This document shows positions 15,990-25,526 of a DNA stretch of 64,000 nt, piece after piece (position 1 is the stretch's first letter; each line of letters starts with the position of its first letter). Both the position numbers and the translations under genes were made by a program. Under the pieces are notes generated by a model, which was not told where the DNA came from, made no database searches, and worked only from the letters and a program-made list of their open reading frames with translations. Source of the stretch: Providencia rettgeri (GTDB lineage: Bacteria > Pseudomonadota > Gammaproteobacteria > Enterobacterales > Enterobacteriaceae); assembly GCF_023205015.1 (NCBI RefSeq), contig NZ_CP096258.1:3100001-3164000 (forward strand). Reading direction: 5' to 3'.

Positions 15990-16547
15990 ATGGATAACGA
16001 TATGAAAATACACAATGGTTGGCTAAATAATGTGACTCATATCCCTTCTCCACATCATGATGAGCGCCCCACTAATACCATACCTTCTCTTCTTGTCATT
16101 CATAATATCAGCCTTCCGCCAGGTCAATTCGGTGGCCCTTATATAAATCAATTATTTACAGGAACTTTAAACCCTGATGAACATCCATTTTTTAATGAAA
16201 TCAAACATCTTCGTGTTTCAGCTCATTGTCTAATACGCCGTGATGGTACAATTATTCAATATGTTCCTTTTCATTTACGAGCTTGGCATGCAGGGCAGTC
16301 TTCCTATCAAGGTCATGAAAAATGTAACGATTTCTCTATTGGTATTGAACTAGAAGGTACTGATTTTGAAGCATTTACAGAAGAACAGTATCAGTCCCTT
16401 ACTTATTTAACTAATTTACTTATAATTGAATACCCACTAATCAAAAATAATATTGCTGGTCACAGTGATATTGCCCCTGGCCGTAAAACAGATCCAGGTC
16501 CATTTTTTGATTGGCCATACTATAAGAATAAGTTAAATAATTATTAG
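15990..16547 (+). CDS. ampD: 1,6-anhydro-N-acetylmuramyl-L-alanine amidase
   Basis: 185 residues; cytoplasmic zinc amidase of peptidoglycan recycling that keeps AmpC inducer levels low. Visible family motifs: VIHNISLPPGQFGG, SAHCLIRRDG, AWHAGQSS, and GHSDIAPGRKTDPGP with zinc and catalytic residues. RBS AAGAGA is 5 nt before the ATG. ampE, the usual next gene, is absent; pilin genes follow instead. The 248-bp gap to ppdD is AT-rich with no recognised feature. Confidence 0.95.
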   Translation: MDNDMKIHNGWLNNVTHIPSPHHDERPTNTIPSLLVIHNISLPPGQFGGPYINQLFTGTLNPDEHPFFNEIKHLRVSAHCLIRRDGTIIQYVPFHLRAWHAGQSSYQGHEKCNDFSIGIELEGTDFEAFTEEQYQSLTYLTNLLIIEYPLIKNNIAGHSDIAPGRKTDPGPFFDWPYYKNKLNNY

Positions 16548-16795
16548 TTTAATAATTATATTAACGTTATCCGCCAATGTAATATGGATACGTTTATTTT
16601 CGCCTAATTCTTCATTAAATCCCATCTTCTATGTTATTTTTGTTATTTATTGCGAAGCTGTTCGAAGAAAAATGCAATCTAATCTCTATTTCAATAAAAA
16701 TTTACAAATTGCTTCGCACTGTTTTTTTTAATCTCTAATTTTAAATTAAAAATCTAATTATGATACAGCCTCACTTAACAACGGAGGTTTTATTT

Positions 16796-17221
16796 ATGAA
16801 TCAACAAGGATTTTCACTCATTGAAATTATGGTAGTCATTGCAATCATTTCAATTTTAAGTGCTATTGCGATCCCTGGCTATCAAAGCTATATGCAAAAA
16901 GCAGCAATTACCGATGTACTCCAAACCGTCATCCCTTATAAAAACAGTGTGGAAATATGTAGTTTTAACCGGAGTGGCTTATCACAATGTAACGGAGGTA
17001 ATGATGATATCCCTAACAACATAACAGGGAGATATATAAGTAAAATAGAAGTTAAATCAGGTGTTATTACATTTTCCGCAGATAAATCATTAGCAGGCTT
17101 AAAAGTTACATTAACACCAACACTTCCTACCTCAAACACTTCTTTTAATTGGGCTGTTGTTTGTGAAAGCAAAAACAATATAAAATTAAAGTCATTGTGT
17201 GAAAAAACCTTTGTATTTTAA
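16796..17221 (+). CDS. ppdD: type IV major pilin-like prepilin
   Basis: 141 residues. A type IV prepilin start, MNQQG^FSLIEIMVVIAII: short leader, Gly before Phe, Glu at +5 and a hydrophobic helix. Two Cys pairs are visible (VEIC...SQC and VVC...SLC); the last probably forms the C-terminal disulfide loop. GGAGG 8 nt upstream supports this start rather than the open frame to 16760. First gene of ppdD-hofB-hofC. Confidence 0.88.
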   Translation: MNQQGFSLIEIMVVIAIISILSAIAIPGYQSYMQKAAITDVLQTVIPYKNSVEICSFNRSGLSQCNGGNDDIPNNITGRYISKIEVKSGVITFSADKSLAGLKVTLTPTLPTSNTSFNWAVVCESKNNIKLKSLCEKTFVF

Positions 17222-17235
17222 TTGGAGTAATTTAC

Positions 17236-18636
17236 ATGAATATAGCTAAAAACGATCAGTTCATTTATAAAGAACTTAAGAGTCTATGTGATAGAAATTA
17301 CATTATAATCATCGACTATAATCAAAAGAGGTTGTCGATAGCGGTAGTTAAAAAGCCAGATGATAATTTAATAGCAACATTAAAATTCATTGCTAGTGTC
17401 CCCGTATGTTACGACATTTGGCCAAAAGAAAAAATAGACCATTATTTTAATAACACAATACATGAAATAAAAGAGGAGGAAACCCATTATCAACCTAAAG
17501 AACTTGAACCATTAAACACTTCATCCCCTGCGATTAACTTTGTGGATGAATTATTAAAAACAGCGATTCATAAACGTTCATCTGATATACATCTTGAACC
17601 GACTAAGCATGGGTTGAAAATTAGGTTACGAGTCGATGGAAAGCTATATTTCATCCCTTCTCCACCTTATGATATTAATAGTGAAATTATTGCTCGTATA
17701 AAAATACTCGCAAAAATGAATATTGCGGAAAAAAGACTTCCACAAGATGGCCAAATGAGTTGGTACTTTGACGGGCAAAATTATAGCATTCGCCTTTCAA
17801 GTATTCCGACAATTCACGGTGAAAAATTAGTTTTACGTATTTTGAATACACAATTAAAATATTCTTTAGAGCACATAGGGATGTGCTCTTCCCTTCTTGA
17901 TTTATTAAAAGAATATTTAAATCGACCTCAAGGGCTAATTTTAGTTACAGGACCCACTGGAAGCGGTAAAACAGTAACTCTTTATAGTTACTTAGAATAT
18001 TTAAATCAGTCATCAAGAAATATTACAACCATTGAGGATCCAATTGAAATTCCACTACAAGGAATCAATCAAACTCAAGTCAATGAAAAATATAAACTTA
18101 ATTTTTCTTTTATTTTAAGGGCACTCCTACGACAAGATCCAGATGTTATTATGATCGGTGAAATTCGTGATGAAGAAACAGCCAAAATAGCGGCTAGAGC
18201 AGCGCAAACTGGCCATCTAGTTTTGTCAACATTGCACACAAACTGTACAGTCAGTGCAATAGAGAGAATGAACCAACTAGGAATAGAAAATAGCCAACTA
18301 AAGTCTTGCCTGAAAATGGTCATTGCACAACGATTGGTACGAAAACTTTGCCCTCACTGCAAAGAAGTAATACCTAAAAAAACCAAATTACACAGTAACC
18401 ATATAATAAATGAATGGTCCTCAAAAGGCTGTGAACTCTGTTTTTCTGGTTTTATGGGAAGAACCGCGGTCTATGAATACATCGACCATAAAAATATTTG
18501 TGAAATACTCACAAAGAATACATTAGAGAGCCCAGATAATTTTATTAATCTTTTTAATGCTGGTATAGATCTTGTTGAAAGGGGGGAAACAACCATTCAA
18601 GAAATCTATTCCATTATTGGAAATGGAGTGGATTAG
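17236..18636 (+). CDS. hofB: type IV pilus assembly ATPase (GspE/PilB family)
   Basis: 466 residues (E. coli HofB 461). Walker A GPTGSGKTVTLY, Asp box with DPDVIMIGEIRDEETA, His box TGHLVLSTLHTN, and a zinc-binding CPHC...CELC near the end. Hexameric ATPase expected to drive pilin polymerisation. It starts 14 bp after ppdD and is strongly AT-rich. No retraction ATPase or secretin lies nearby. Confidence 0.92.
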   Translation: MNIAKNDQFIYKELKSLCDRNYIIIIDYNQKRLSIAVVKKPDDNLIATLKFIASVPVCYDIWPKEKIDHYFNNTIHEIKEEETHYQPKELEPLNTSSPAINFVDELLKTAIHKRSSDIHLEPTKHGLKIRLRVDGKLYFIPSPPYDINSEIIARIKILAKMNIAEKRLPQDGQMSWYFDGQNYSIRLSSIPTIHGEKLVLRILNTQLKYSLEHIGMCSSLLDLLKEYLNRPQGLILVTGPTGSGKTVTLYSYLEYLNQSSRNITTIEDPIEIPLQGINQTQVNEKYKLNFSFILRALLRQDPDVIMIGEIRDEETAKIAARAAQTGHLVLSTLHTNCTVSAIERMNQLGIENSQLKSCLKMVIAQRLVRKLCPHCKEVIPKKTKLHSNHIINEWSSKGCELCFSGFMGRTAVYEYIDHKNICEILTKNTLESPDNFINLFNAGIDLVERGETTIQEIYSIIGNGVD

Positions 18637-18637
18637 T

Positions 18638-19825
18638 ATGTTTATTTATTCATATACCGCAATTGATTCTAACAATCAACTAACGCATAGTACACTAATA
18701 GCGAAAAGTAAAAAACATGCTTTTATTAACATATCAGAAAGGAACTTAATTCCTATACACATAAAGCTAAAATCATTATTCACTTTAGACAAAAAAAATA
18801 TTAATTATAGAGTTCATTTCTTTCATCAATTATCGTTATTGTCCTCATCAGGTATTAATCTTGTACAATGTTTAAAAATATTACATACTAACTGCCAACT
18901 TCCCTTTTGGAATGATATTATTGAAAGCTCAATAATTCATATGGAAAAAGGAGAAAAACTCTCACAATACTTACAAAAACATCCATTAATTTTTAATGAT
19001 ACTTTAATAAGTATTATTACCATTGCTGAGAAAACAGGACAATATGAGGAGAGTTTTAGTACAATCAACAAAATTTTGGAACATAATAATAGAGTTTCAC
19101 TACTTATTAACAAGTCCATACGATACCCAATAATTCTTTCTTTATTTTCAATCGTATTGTTACTCATTATGATGTTCTATGTCGTTCCCCAATTTGAGAG
19201 CATCTATGAAAATGTTCAACATGAATTACCTCTCATCACAAAAATAATAACTTTTACCTCTAATCTCCTACGAGATTACTCACTCTATTTATTTATTGTT
19301 TTATTATTTGCATGCTCTCTAGTATTTAAATTCAAGGAAAAAACATTAGTTTTATTAAAAAATATAATCATGCATCTACCCATTTTCAAAAAATCATTAC
19401 AGCTCCATAATTTAAGTCTATATTTCTTAACGATGCATTCAACTATCAACGTAGGGTTGTCATTATCTGAATGTTTAAAATGTACAATTCAAACTATCAG
19501 CAATCCTCAATATCAGAAAGACTGTAAATATATACACACATCGGTTCATAGAGGAGATTTGCTCTCCTACGCTATGAAGCAAACCAAATTTTTTCCTGAT
19601 TTATCTGTACAACTAATGTCTATTGCCGAAGAGTCTGGAAAAATACACTATTTCTCAAATTATTTATTCAAATATTATTCTGAGCAATATATTTTTATTA
19701 CAGAACGTAACCTAAAAAATCTCGAACCCATTTTACTCGTTCTTATTGCTATACTGGTAGGTACAATCATGCTAGCAATGTACCTCCCTATATTTAACTT
19801 AGGTAATGTTATAACTGAGTTATAA
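18638..19825 (+). CDS. hofC: type IV pilus assembly inner-membrane protein (GspF/PilC family)
   Basis: 395 residues with the duplicated GspF domain: FFHQLSLLSSSGINLVQCL in the first half, FLTMHSTINVGLSLSECL in the second, and hydrophobic segments around 170-190, 215-235 and 370-390. Platform protein for the HofB ATPase. The frame is open to 18572, but MFIYSYTAIDS at 18638, one base after the hofB stop and with GGAG upstream, is the likely start. Confidence 0.9.
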   Translation: MFIYSYTAIDSNNQLTHSTLIAKSKKHAFINISERNLIPIHIKLKSLFTLDKKNINYRVHFFHQLSLLSSSGINLVQCLKILHTNCQLPFWNDIIESSIIHMEKGEKLSQYLQKHPLIFNDTLISIITIAEKTGQYEESFSTINKILEHNNRVSLLINKSIRYPIILSLFSIVLLLIMMFYVVPQFESIYENVQHELPLITKIITFTSNLLRDYSLYLFIVLLFACSLVFKFKEKTLVLLKNIIMHLPIFKKSLQLHNLSLYFLTMHSTINVGLSLSECLKCTIQTISNPQYQKDCKYIHTSVHRGDLLSYAMKQTKFFPDLSVQLMSIAEESGKIHYFSNYLFKYYSEQYIFITERNLKNLEPILLVLIAILVGTIMLAMYLPIFNLGNVITEL

Positions 19826-19968
19826 ATAATTTTATGTAGATATCAATATGGTATTTAACCTTAAATATTTTATATGAAAATGTGTTTTTTAACCTATTCA
19901 CCATAATATTACTCTGGATGAAGACAAATGATTTATTTCAGTGTAATCTATTTTTTTTTAACGAGTAA

Positions 19969-20586
19969 ATGAATAATCATATGCCTTATATAGTTGCTTT
20001 AACAGGTGGTATTGGAAGTGGTAAAACAACTGTTGCAAACGAATTTGCTAAACTTGGAGTTCCTCTAGTTGATGCAGATGTGATTGCCCGGCAGGTTGTT
20101 GAGCCTAACACCCCAGCTTTAGAAAGCATTAAACGTCACTTTGGTAACGGTGTTATTCTCCCGAACGGAGACCTAAACAGGCAGTGTTTAAGAGAAATTA
20201 TTTTTTCCAAACCCGATGAAAAAAAATGGCTAAATGATTTGCTTCATCCGTTGATCCAACAAGAAACACAAAAACAATTTCAACAAGTAAATTATCCTTA
20301 TCTATTGTGGGTAGTCCCTTTATTAATTGAAAATAATATTCATCATTTGGCTGATAGGGTATTAGTTGTTGATGTTACTGTTGAAGAGCAAATTCAGCGT
20401 ACTTTAAAGAGAGATAAGACCAGTTTAGAGCAAGTTACTAATATACTTAATGCACAAGTTAGCCGTGAAAAACGACTTAGTTATGCCAATGATATAATAA
20501 CAAACCATTCTCATGATACAGATCTCTCAGACAAGGTTGCTGCTTTTCATAACCAGTACTTAACGCTAGCAAAAATAAAAAAATAG
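19969..20586 (+). CDS. coaE: dephospho-CoA kinase
   Basis: 205 residues; last step of coenzyme A synthesis. P-loop GGIGSGKTT near the N-terminus, followed by DADVIARQVVEP and LLHPLIQ. Two starts are possible: the ATG at 19969, or MPYIVALTGG at 19981, which fits E. coli better; neither has a strong RBS. Start of the coaE-zapD-yacG cluster. Confidence 0.94.
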   Translation: MNNHMPYIVALTGGIGSGKTTVANEFAKLGVPLVDADVIARQVVEPNTPALESIKRHFGNGVILPNGDLNRQCLREIIFSKPDEKKWLNDLLHPLIQQETQKQFQQVNYPYLLWVVPLLIENNIHHLADRVLVVDVTVEEQIQRTLKRDKTSLEQVTNILNAQVSREKRLSYANDIITNHSHDTDLSDKVAAFHNQYLTLAKIKK

Positions 20587-20594
20587 GAATTAAA

Positions 20595-21353
20595 ATGGGC
20601 GAATTAATTGCAACAAATTTTATTACTTATGAATACCCAATGAATGAAAAAATTCGTTCTTGGCTGCGCCTTGAAACACTTTTATCTCAAATTTATGAGC
20701 TAAGTAATATTACCTCCTACTCTACTGGTATTGCCTTTTTCCGTTCAGTTTCAGAGCTAATTGAAATTCTTGATAGAGGAGAGGTACGCTCTGAGCTAAT
20801 GAAAGAGCTCGAAAAACAGCGGAGCCAGCTAGCGAGTTGGGCCGAAGCCCCTAATGCCGATAACCAATTAATTTCTACATTACTTGAACAATTATCTGAG
20901 ACAACCTCCAAACTAATATCAGCCCCACGTTTTGGCCACCATTTACGAACAGATAAAATTATCAGTATGGTACGTCAACGTTTAAGCATCCCCGGTGGTT
21001 GTTGTAGTTTTGATCTCCCCACACTACAGCTTTGGTTGAATATCCCACAAATCGAACGAAATAAATCCATCAATGGATGGTTACAAAGCCTCGACCCACT
21101 GAAAAATGCATTAAACACCGTTCTTACATTAATTCGACAAAGTGGAAACTTTGAAATTAAAGAATCCTATAATGGTTTTTATCAAGATAATGTCGAAGGT
21201 AAAGAGTTACTACGCATCAAATTATCCATTGAGTATCTCATTTATCCGCAAATTTCAGGTCATAAAACACGATTTGCCTTACGCTTTCTACATATCGACA
21301 GTGAGAATGGTATACTTCCAGATGTTATTAATTTTGAGTTATCCTGTTGCTAG
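20595..21353 (+). CDS. zapD: cell division protein ZapD
   Basis: 252 residues (E. coli YacF/ZapD 247). A cytoplasmic protein that bundles FtsZ filaments at the Z-ring. The N-terminal YEYPMNEKIRSWLRLE and the FDLPTLQLWLN segment are characteristic. 8 bp after coaE. Together with the dcw cluster downstream it makes the window rich in division functions. Confidence 0.94.
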   Translation: MGELIATNFITYEYPMNEKIRSWLRLETLLSQIYELSNITSYSTGIAFFRSVSELIEILDRGEVRSELMKELEKQRSQLASWAEAPNADNQLISTLLEQLSETTSKLISAPRFGHHLRTDKIISMVRQRLSIPGGCCSFDLPTLQLWLNIPQIERNKSINGWLQSLDPLKNALNTVLTLIRQSGNFEIKESYNGFYQDNVEGKELLRIKLSIEYLIYPQISGHKTRFALRFLHIDSENGILPDVINFELSCC

Positions 21354-21369
21354 CTAGAGATATATAATT

Positions 21370-21567
21370 ATGAGTGAAATCATTGAAGTAAATTGCCCTA
21401 CATGTAAAAAGCTCGTTGTTTGGAATGAAAATAGCCCTTTCCGGCCATTTTGTAGTAAGCGTTGTCAACTCATTGACCTTGGCGAGTGGGCGAGTGAAGA
21501 AAAACGAATTGCAAGTCAAGGTGATATATCTGATAGCGATGATTGGAGCGAGCAACCAGATAAATAA
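21370..21567 (+). CDS. yacG: DNA gyrase inhibitor YacG
   Basis: 65-residue zinc protein with CPTCKK and CSKRCQLIDLGEWA, matching the YacG family, which binds GyrB and inhibits gyrase. Acidic tail. Third gene of coaE-zapD-yacG. Confidence 0.93.
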   Translation: MSEIIEVNCPTCKKLVVWNENSPFRPFCSKRCQLIDLGEWASEEKRIASQGDISDSDDWSEQPDK

Positions 21568-21592
21568 TGCATTAAGTCGCGACAGCGCTAAG

Positions 21593-21630
21593 TTAAGTGG
21601 AAAATATATCATTGTGTATTTTCCACTTAA
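21593..21630. terminator. bidirectional terminator between yacG and mutT
   Basis: A 14-bp perfect stem (TTAAGTGGAAAATA / TATTTTCCACTTAA) with a 10-nt loop between two convergent genes. Confidence 0.7.
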
Positions 21631-21638
21631 TATCGATA

Positions 21639-22052
21639 TCAGCTATTATGTGGATCACTTTTGTGCGTCAGTAACTCAACAATGATACGATTTGCCGGTG
21701 GGAACTCATCTGCAATAAGATCATCTTGACAAACCCAACGCGAGTCTTGCCCTTCTTTACCGTAAGGTTCATTTTCCCACGAAGAAATTATGAAAAAATA
21801 GAGTGTAATGAAGCGGTCATCAAACTCATGATCAACACGATGAAATAACTCACTCTTAGTCACTATAATGCCAACTTCTTCTTCGAGCTCACGAACTAAT
21901 GCTGCTTCAGGGGATTCATTCGTTTCAAGCTTTCCACCAGGAAATTCCCAAAAACCAGCCATATGCGTGCCTTCAGGGCGTTTAGTAATAAAAATTTTTT
22001 TTTGGGAGTTACGAATGATCCCAGCTGCGATATATAAATGTTTTTTTTCCAT
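21639..22052 (-). CDS. mutT: 8-oxo-dGTP diphosphatase
   Basis: 137 residues. Nudix box G-x5-E-x7-REUxEExGU is complete, from GGKLETNESPEAALVRELEE to VGI. Removes oxidised guanine nucleotides. Downstream of secA, as in E. coli, but separated by a terminator; no clear RBS is seen. Confidence 0.94.
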   Translation of the reverse strand: MEKKHLYIAAGIIRNSQKKIFITKRPEGTHMAGFWEFPGGKLETNESPEAALVRELEEEVGIIVTKSELFHRVDHEFDDRFITLYFFIISSWENEPYGKEGQDSRWVCQDDLIADEFPPANRIIVELLTHKSDPHNS

Positions 22053-22064
22053 AATTTTTTCGTC

Positions 22065-22090
22065 AAAAAGGCGGGTTACCCCGCCTTTTC
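22065..22090 (-). terminator. secA terminator
   Basis: AAAGGCGGG-GTAA-CCCGCCTTTTT on the minus strand, between secA and mutT. Confidence 0.88.
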
Positions 22091-22113
22091 TTTATATTGG
22101 AGTTAATGATGAA

Positions 22114-24825
22114 CTAGTTTAAGCGGCCGTGACATTGCTTGTATTTTTTACCTGAACCACAAGGACAAGGGTCATTACGACCAATTTTGTGACCTTGAGT
22201 TGCAATTTTAGCTTCATTTTCAGTCATTAAAGATTCAGCACCGGCTTCATGGCTTAATTGTTGCCTTTTCGCTAAACGCTCCGCTTCTTCGCGACGCTGT
22301 TGTTCTAATGCTTCAACCTCTTCAGGTAAACGAACTTGTACTTTAGACAAAGTACTAATCACTTCATATTTCAAGGCTTCAAGCATGTTAGCAAACATGC
22401 TGAAAGATTCACGTTTGTATTCTTGCTTAGGATCTTTTTGCGCATAACCACGTAAATGAATACCTTGGCGTAAGTAATCCATTGACGCTAAGTGCTCTTT
22501 CCATAACGTGTCTAATGTTTGCAACATGACACCTTTTTCGAAATTACGCATCGCTTCTGCGCCAACAATTTCTTCTTTACGATCATAAACTTCGATCGCT
22601 TTTGCCATAATACGTTCACGTAATGTTTCTTCGTGTAATTCTGGCTCTTTGTCTAACCACTCTTTGATTGGTAAATCGAGGTCAAAATCATTGACTAAGC
22701 GCTGATGTAAACCATCAATATCCCACATTTCTTCAAGTGATTGAGGTGGAATATAGGCATCCATTGTCGTGGTTAATACGTCTTCACGAATGCTATCAAC
22801 TGTTTCTTTGATATCTCCGCCATCCAGTAATTCATTACGCTGAGTATAAATTGCACGACGCTGATCACTTGCAACATCATCATACTCTAGTAATTGTTTA
22901 CGGATATCAAAGTTACGGCTTTCAACTTTACGCTGTGCGTTAGCGATAGCTTTGGTCACCCATGGGTGCTCGATAGCTTCACCCGGTTTCATACCTAACT
23001 TTTTCATCATTCCAGTAACGCGGTCAGAGGCAAAAATACGCATCAGCGCATCTTCCATCGATAGGTAAAAACGAGATGACCCCGCATCCCCTTGACGGCC
23101 CGCACGACCACGTAACTGGTTATCGATACGACGTGACTCATGACGCTCAGTACCAATAATATGCAAACCACCCGCAGCTAAAACAGCATCATGGCGAATT
23201 TTCCAGTTTGCTTTGATCTCATCAATTTGCTCTTGAGTTGGCTCTTCTAATGCTGCAACCTCAGTTTGCCAGCTACCGCCTAACATAATGTCTGTACCAC
23301 GACCCGCCATATTAGTTGCGATCGTTACAGCTCCAGCTTGACCCGCATTCGCGATGATGTCAGCTTCCATTGCATGGAATTTTGCATTCAAAACATTATG
23401 AGCAATTTTAGCTTTTTTCAACGCATTCGAAATCAATTCCGATTTTTCGATTGAAATTGTACCAACAAGAACGGGTTGCCCATTAGCAGTTCTTTCGCGA
23501 ATATCTTCAATAATTGCTGCAAACTTATCAGCTTCGTTCATATAAACGAGGTCAGGTAAATCTTTACGTACCATTGGGCGGTTAGTTGGGATAACAATTG
23601 TATCGAGTTTATAAATTGAACTAAACTCAAATGCTTCAGTATCCGCAGTCCCCGTCATACCTGCAAGTTTTTCATATAAACGGAAATAATTCTGGAAAGT
23701 AATAGAAGCTAAGGTTTGGTTTTCATTTTGAATTTCAACCCCTTCTTTCGCTTCAACCGCTTGGTGTAAACCGTCTGACCAACGACGCCCTTCCATTGTA
23801 CGGCCGGTATGTTCATCAACAATGACGATTTGACCATCTTTTACAATATAATCAACATCTAAAGTAAACAATGCGTGAGCACGCAAACCTGCCATTACAT
23901 GGTGCATTAACATAATGTTAGAAGGTGAATATAGGGACTCGCCTTCATCCATTAAACCTTCTTTTACCAGAAGCTCTTCGATTAATACCAGCCCACGTTC
24001 AGTTATGGTTACTTGACGTGCTTTTTCATCAACAGAAAAGTGGCCTTCCCCTTGGAAAGTGTCTGAATCTTCTTTTTCTTGACGCTGTAGATGTGGGATA
24101 AGTTTATCTACTTTTTGATACAGTTCAGAGCTGTCTTCTGCAGGGCCTGAGATAATCAGCGGTGTACGTGCTTCATCGATAAGGATTGAGTCCACCTCAT
24201 CCACTAATGCATAGTGAAGTTTACGTTGAACACGTTCTTCAGGGCTAAATGCCATGTTGTCGCGTAGGTAGTCAAAACCAAATTCGTTGTTAGTTCCGTA
24301 TGTAATATCGGCTGCATAAGCTTCACGTTTTGCCGGTGGTGCCATACCTGGTAAGTTGATACCAACAGTTAAACCTAAGAATTCGAATAATGGACGGTTA
24401 TTTTCAGCATCACGTTTGGCTAAGTAGTCGTTTACCGTAACCACGTGAACACCTTTACCGGTTAACGCATTGATGTATGCAGGTAATGTTGCCGTTAATG
24501 TTTTACCTTCACCCGTACGCATTTCAGCGATACAGCGTTCATTTAGTACCATCCCACCGATAAGCTGTACATCAAAGTGGCGCATACCAAATACACGTTT
24601 ACTGGCTTCACGAACAGTTGCAAATGCTTCAGGAATAATGCTTTCTAAGCTTTCACCCTTCGTTAAGCGCTCACGAAATTCCACCGTTTTTGCTTTTAGC
24701 TCATCATCAGATAATTTTTCGAAGTCTGGCTCAAGGCGGTTAATTTTTTCAACTTCTTTACGTAAGCGGCGTAGCGTGCGGTCATTACGACTACCAAAAA
24801 CTTTGGTTAAAATCTTTGTTAACAT
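22114..24825 (-). CDS. secA: preprotein translocase ATPase SecA
   Basis: 903 residues (E. coli 901). Walker A MRTGEGKTLTA, DEVDSILIDEARTPLIISG, GTDIMLGG and the C-terminal zinc motif CPCGSGKKYKQCHG, which binds SecB and lipids. Drives export through SecYEG. The start MLTKILTKVFGSRNDR is typical. Located 95 bp downstream of secM, whose arrest is expected to control secA translation. Confidence 0.98.
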   Translation of the reverse strand: MLTKILTKVFGSRNDRTLRRLRKEVEKINRLEPDFEKLSDDELKAKTVEFRERLTKGESLESIIPEAFATVREASKRVFGMRHFDVQLIGGMVLNERCIAEMRTGEGKTLTATLPAYINALTGKGVHVVTVNDYLAKRDAENNRPLFEFLGLTVGINLPGMAPPAKREAYAADITYGTNNEFGFDYLRDNMAFSPEERVQRKLHYALVDEVDSILIDEARTPLIISGPAEDSSELYQKVDKLIPHLQRQEKEDSDTFQGEGHFSVDEKARQVTITERGLVLIEELLVKEGLMDEGESLYSPSNIMLMHHVMAGLRAHALFTLDVDYIVKDGQIVIVDEHTGRTMEGRRWSDGLHQAVEAKEGVEIQNENQTLASITFQNYFRLYEKLAGMTGTADTEAFEFSSIYKLDTIVIPTNRPMVRKDLPDLVYMNEADKFAAIIEDIRERTANGQPVLVGTISIEKSELISNALKKAKIAHNVLNAKFHAMEADIIANAGQAGAVTIATNMAGRGTDIMLGGSWQTEVAALEEPTQEQIDEIKANWKIRHDAVLAAGGLHIIGTERHESRRIDNQLRGRAGRQGDAGSSRFYLSMEDALMRIFASDRVTGMMKKLGMKPGEAIEHPWVTKAIANAQRKVESRNFDIRKQLLEYDDVASDQRRAIYTQRNELLDGGDIKETVDSIREDVLTTTMDAYIPPQSLEEMWDIDGLHQRLVNDFDLDLPIKEWLDKEPELHEETLRERIMAKAIEVYDRKEEIVGAEAMRNFEKGVMLQTLDTLWKEHLASMDYLRQGIHLRGYAQKDPKQEYKRESFSMFANMLEALKYEVISTLSKVQVRLPEEVEALEQQRREEAERLAKRQQLSHEAGAESLMTENEAKIATQGHKIGRNDPCPCGSGKKYKQCHGRLN

Positions 24826-24920
24826 GTTTTAATCTCTAATAATCAATTAATTGTTTTAAATTTTAATAAATTTTATGACATAAAACAGCGCAGCATAAGC
24901 TGGCTTGTCATGAATGATGA

Positions 24921-25451
24921 TTAGGCTGTTAACGGACCAGCACGAATACCGTGAACTTGGGCAATCCAAATTGCAGGTTGGTAGGCAATAATATGAGGAT
25001 AGTTATAATGACTAAATTGGATAACACTTTCATCCCACTGAAGTGAGCGCTGAGCTAACATGGCATACAGCGTATCTAACATCAATTGTGGAACAATAAG
25101 CTGTTCTGTCTCTTCTGTTGCAGCGTTTACATCATCGTCTTCCGTTGCCGAAAAAGCAAAAGTCAGCTGCCGAATGACATTTCTTACCGCATGTTGCTGC
25201 CAGTAATTTACTGAATAAGATGACGATGATGATGAAGAACGTTGGGAACTCTGTTGAGCAAATAAATTGTCAAAGGCAGTAACAGCTTGGTTTTGCCGAT
25301 TAACCGGTGAAGAGTTAACCTGTGTATGTTGAGACTCTGATAACGCATTTAAAATTGTAGGCAAGCCGACACCCGTGGCAACCACACCTAATAACAGGTG
25401 GGACCAAAAGTATTTTCTTCCGAGTTGTCGCCAAAAATTTAAAATGCCCAT
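24921..25451 (-). CDS. secM: secretion monitor SecM (arrest peptide)
   Basis: 176 residues from MGILNFWRQLGRKYFW (E. coli 170). An N-terminal export signal (HLLLGVVATGVGLPTIL) and a C-terminal arrest sequence YQPAIWIAQVHGIRAGPLTA, which matches FxxxxWIxxxxGIRAGP except that the first Phe (F150 in E. coli) is Tyr. Stalling in the exit tunnel when export is slow exposes the secA RBS. The frame is open to 25508, but the E. coli-like start has AAGAG 4 nt upstream. Contains a run of seven serines near residue 75. Confidence 0.93.
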   Translation of the reverse strand: MGILNFWRQLGRKYFWSHLLLGVVATGVGLPTILNALSESQHTQVNSSPVNRQNQAVTAFDNLFAQQSSQRSSSSSSSYSVNYWQQHAVRNVIRQLTFAFSATEDDDVNAATEETEQLIVPQLMLDTLYAMLAQRSLQWDESVIQFSHYNYPHIIAYQPAIWIAQVHGIRAGPLTA

Positions 25452-25526
25452 CAAACTCTTATATAATGAATAAGTGACAAAGTTATTATTTGTAATTCGT
25501 TGTTTCATTCTCAGCTGGAGCTAAAA

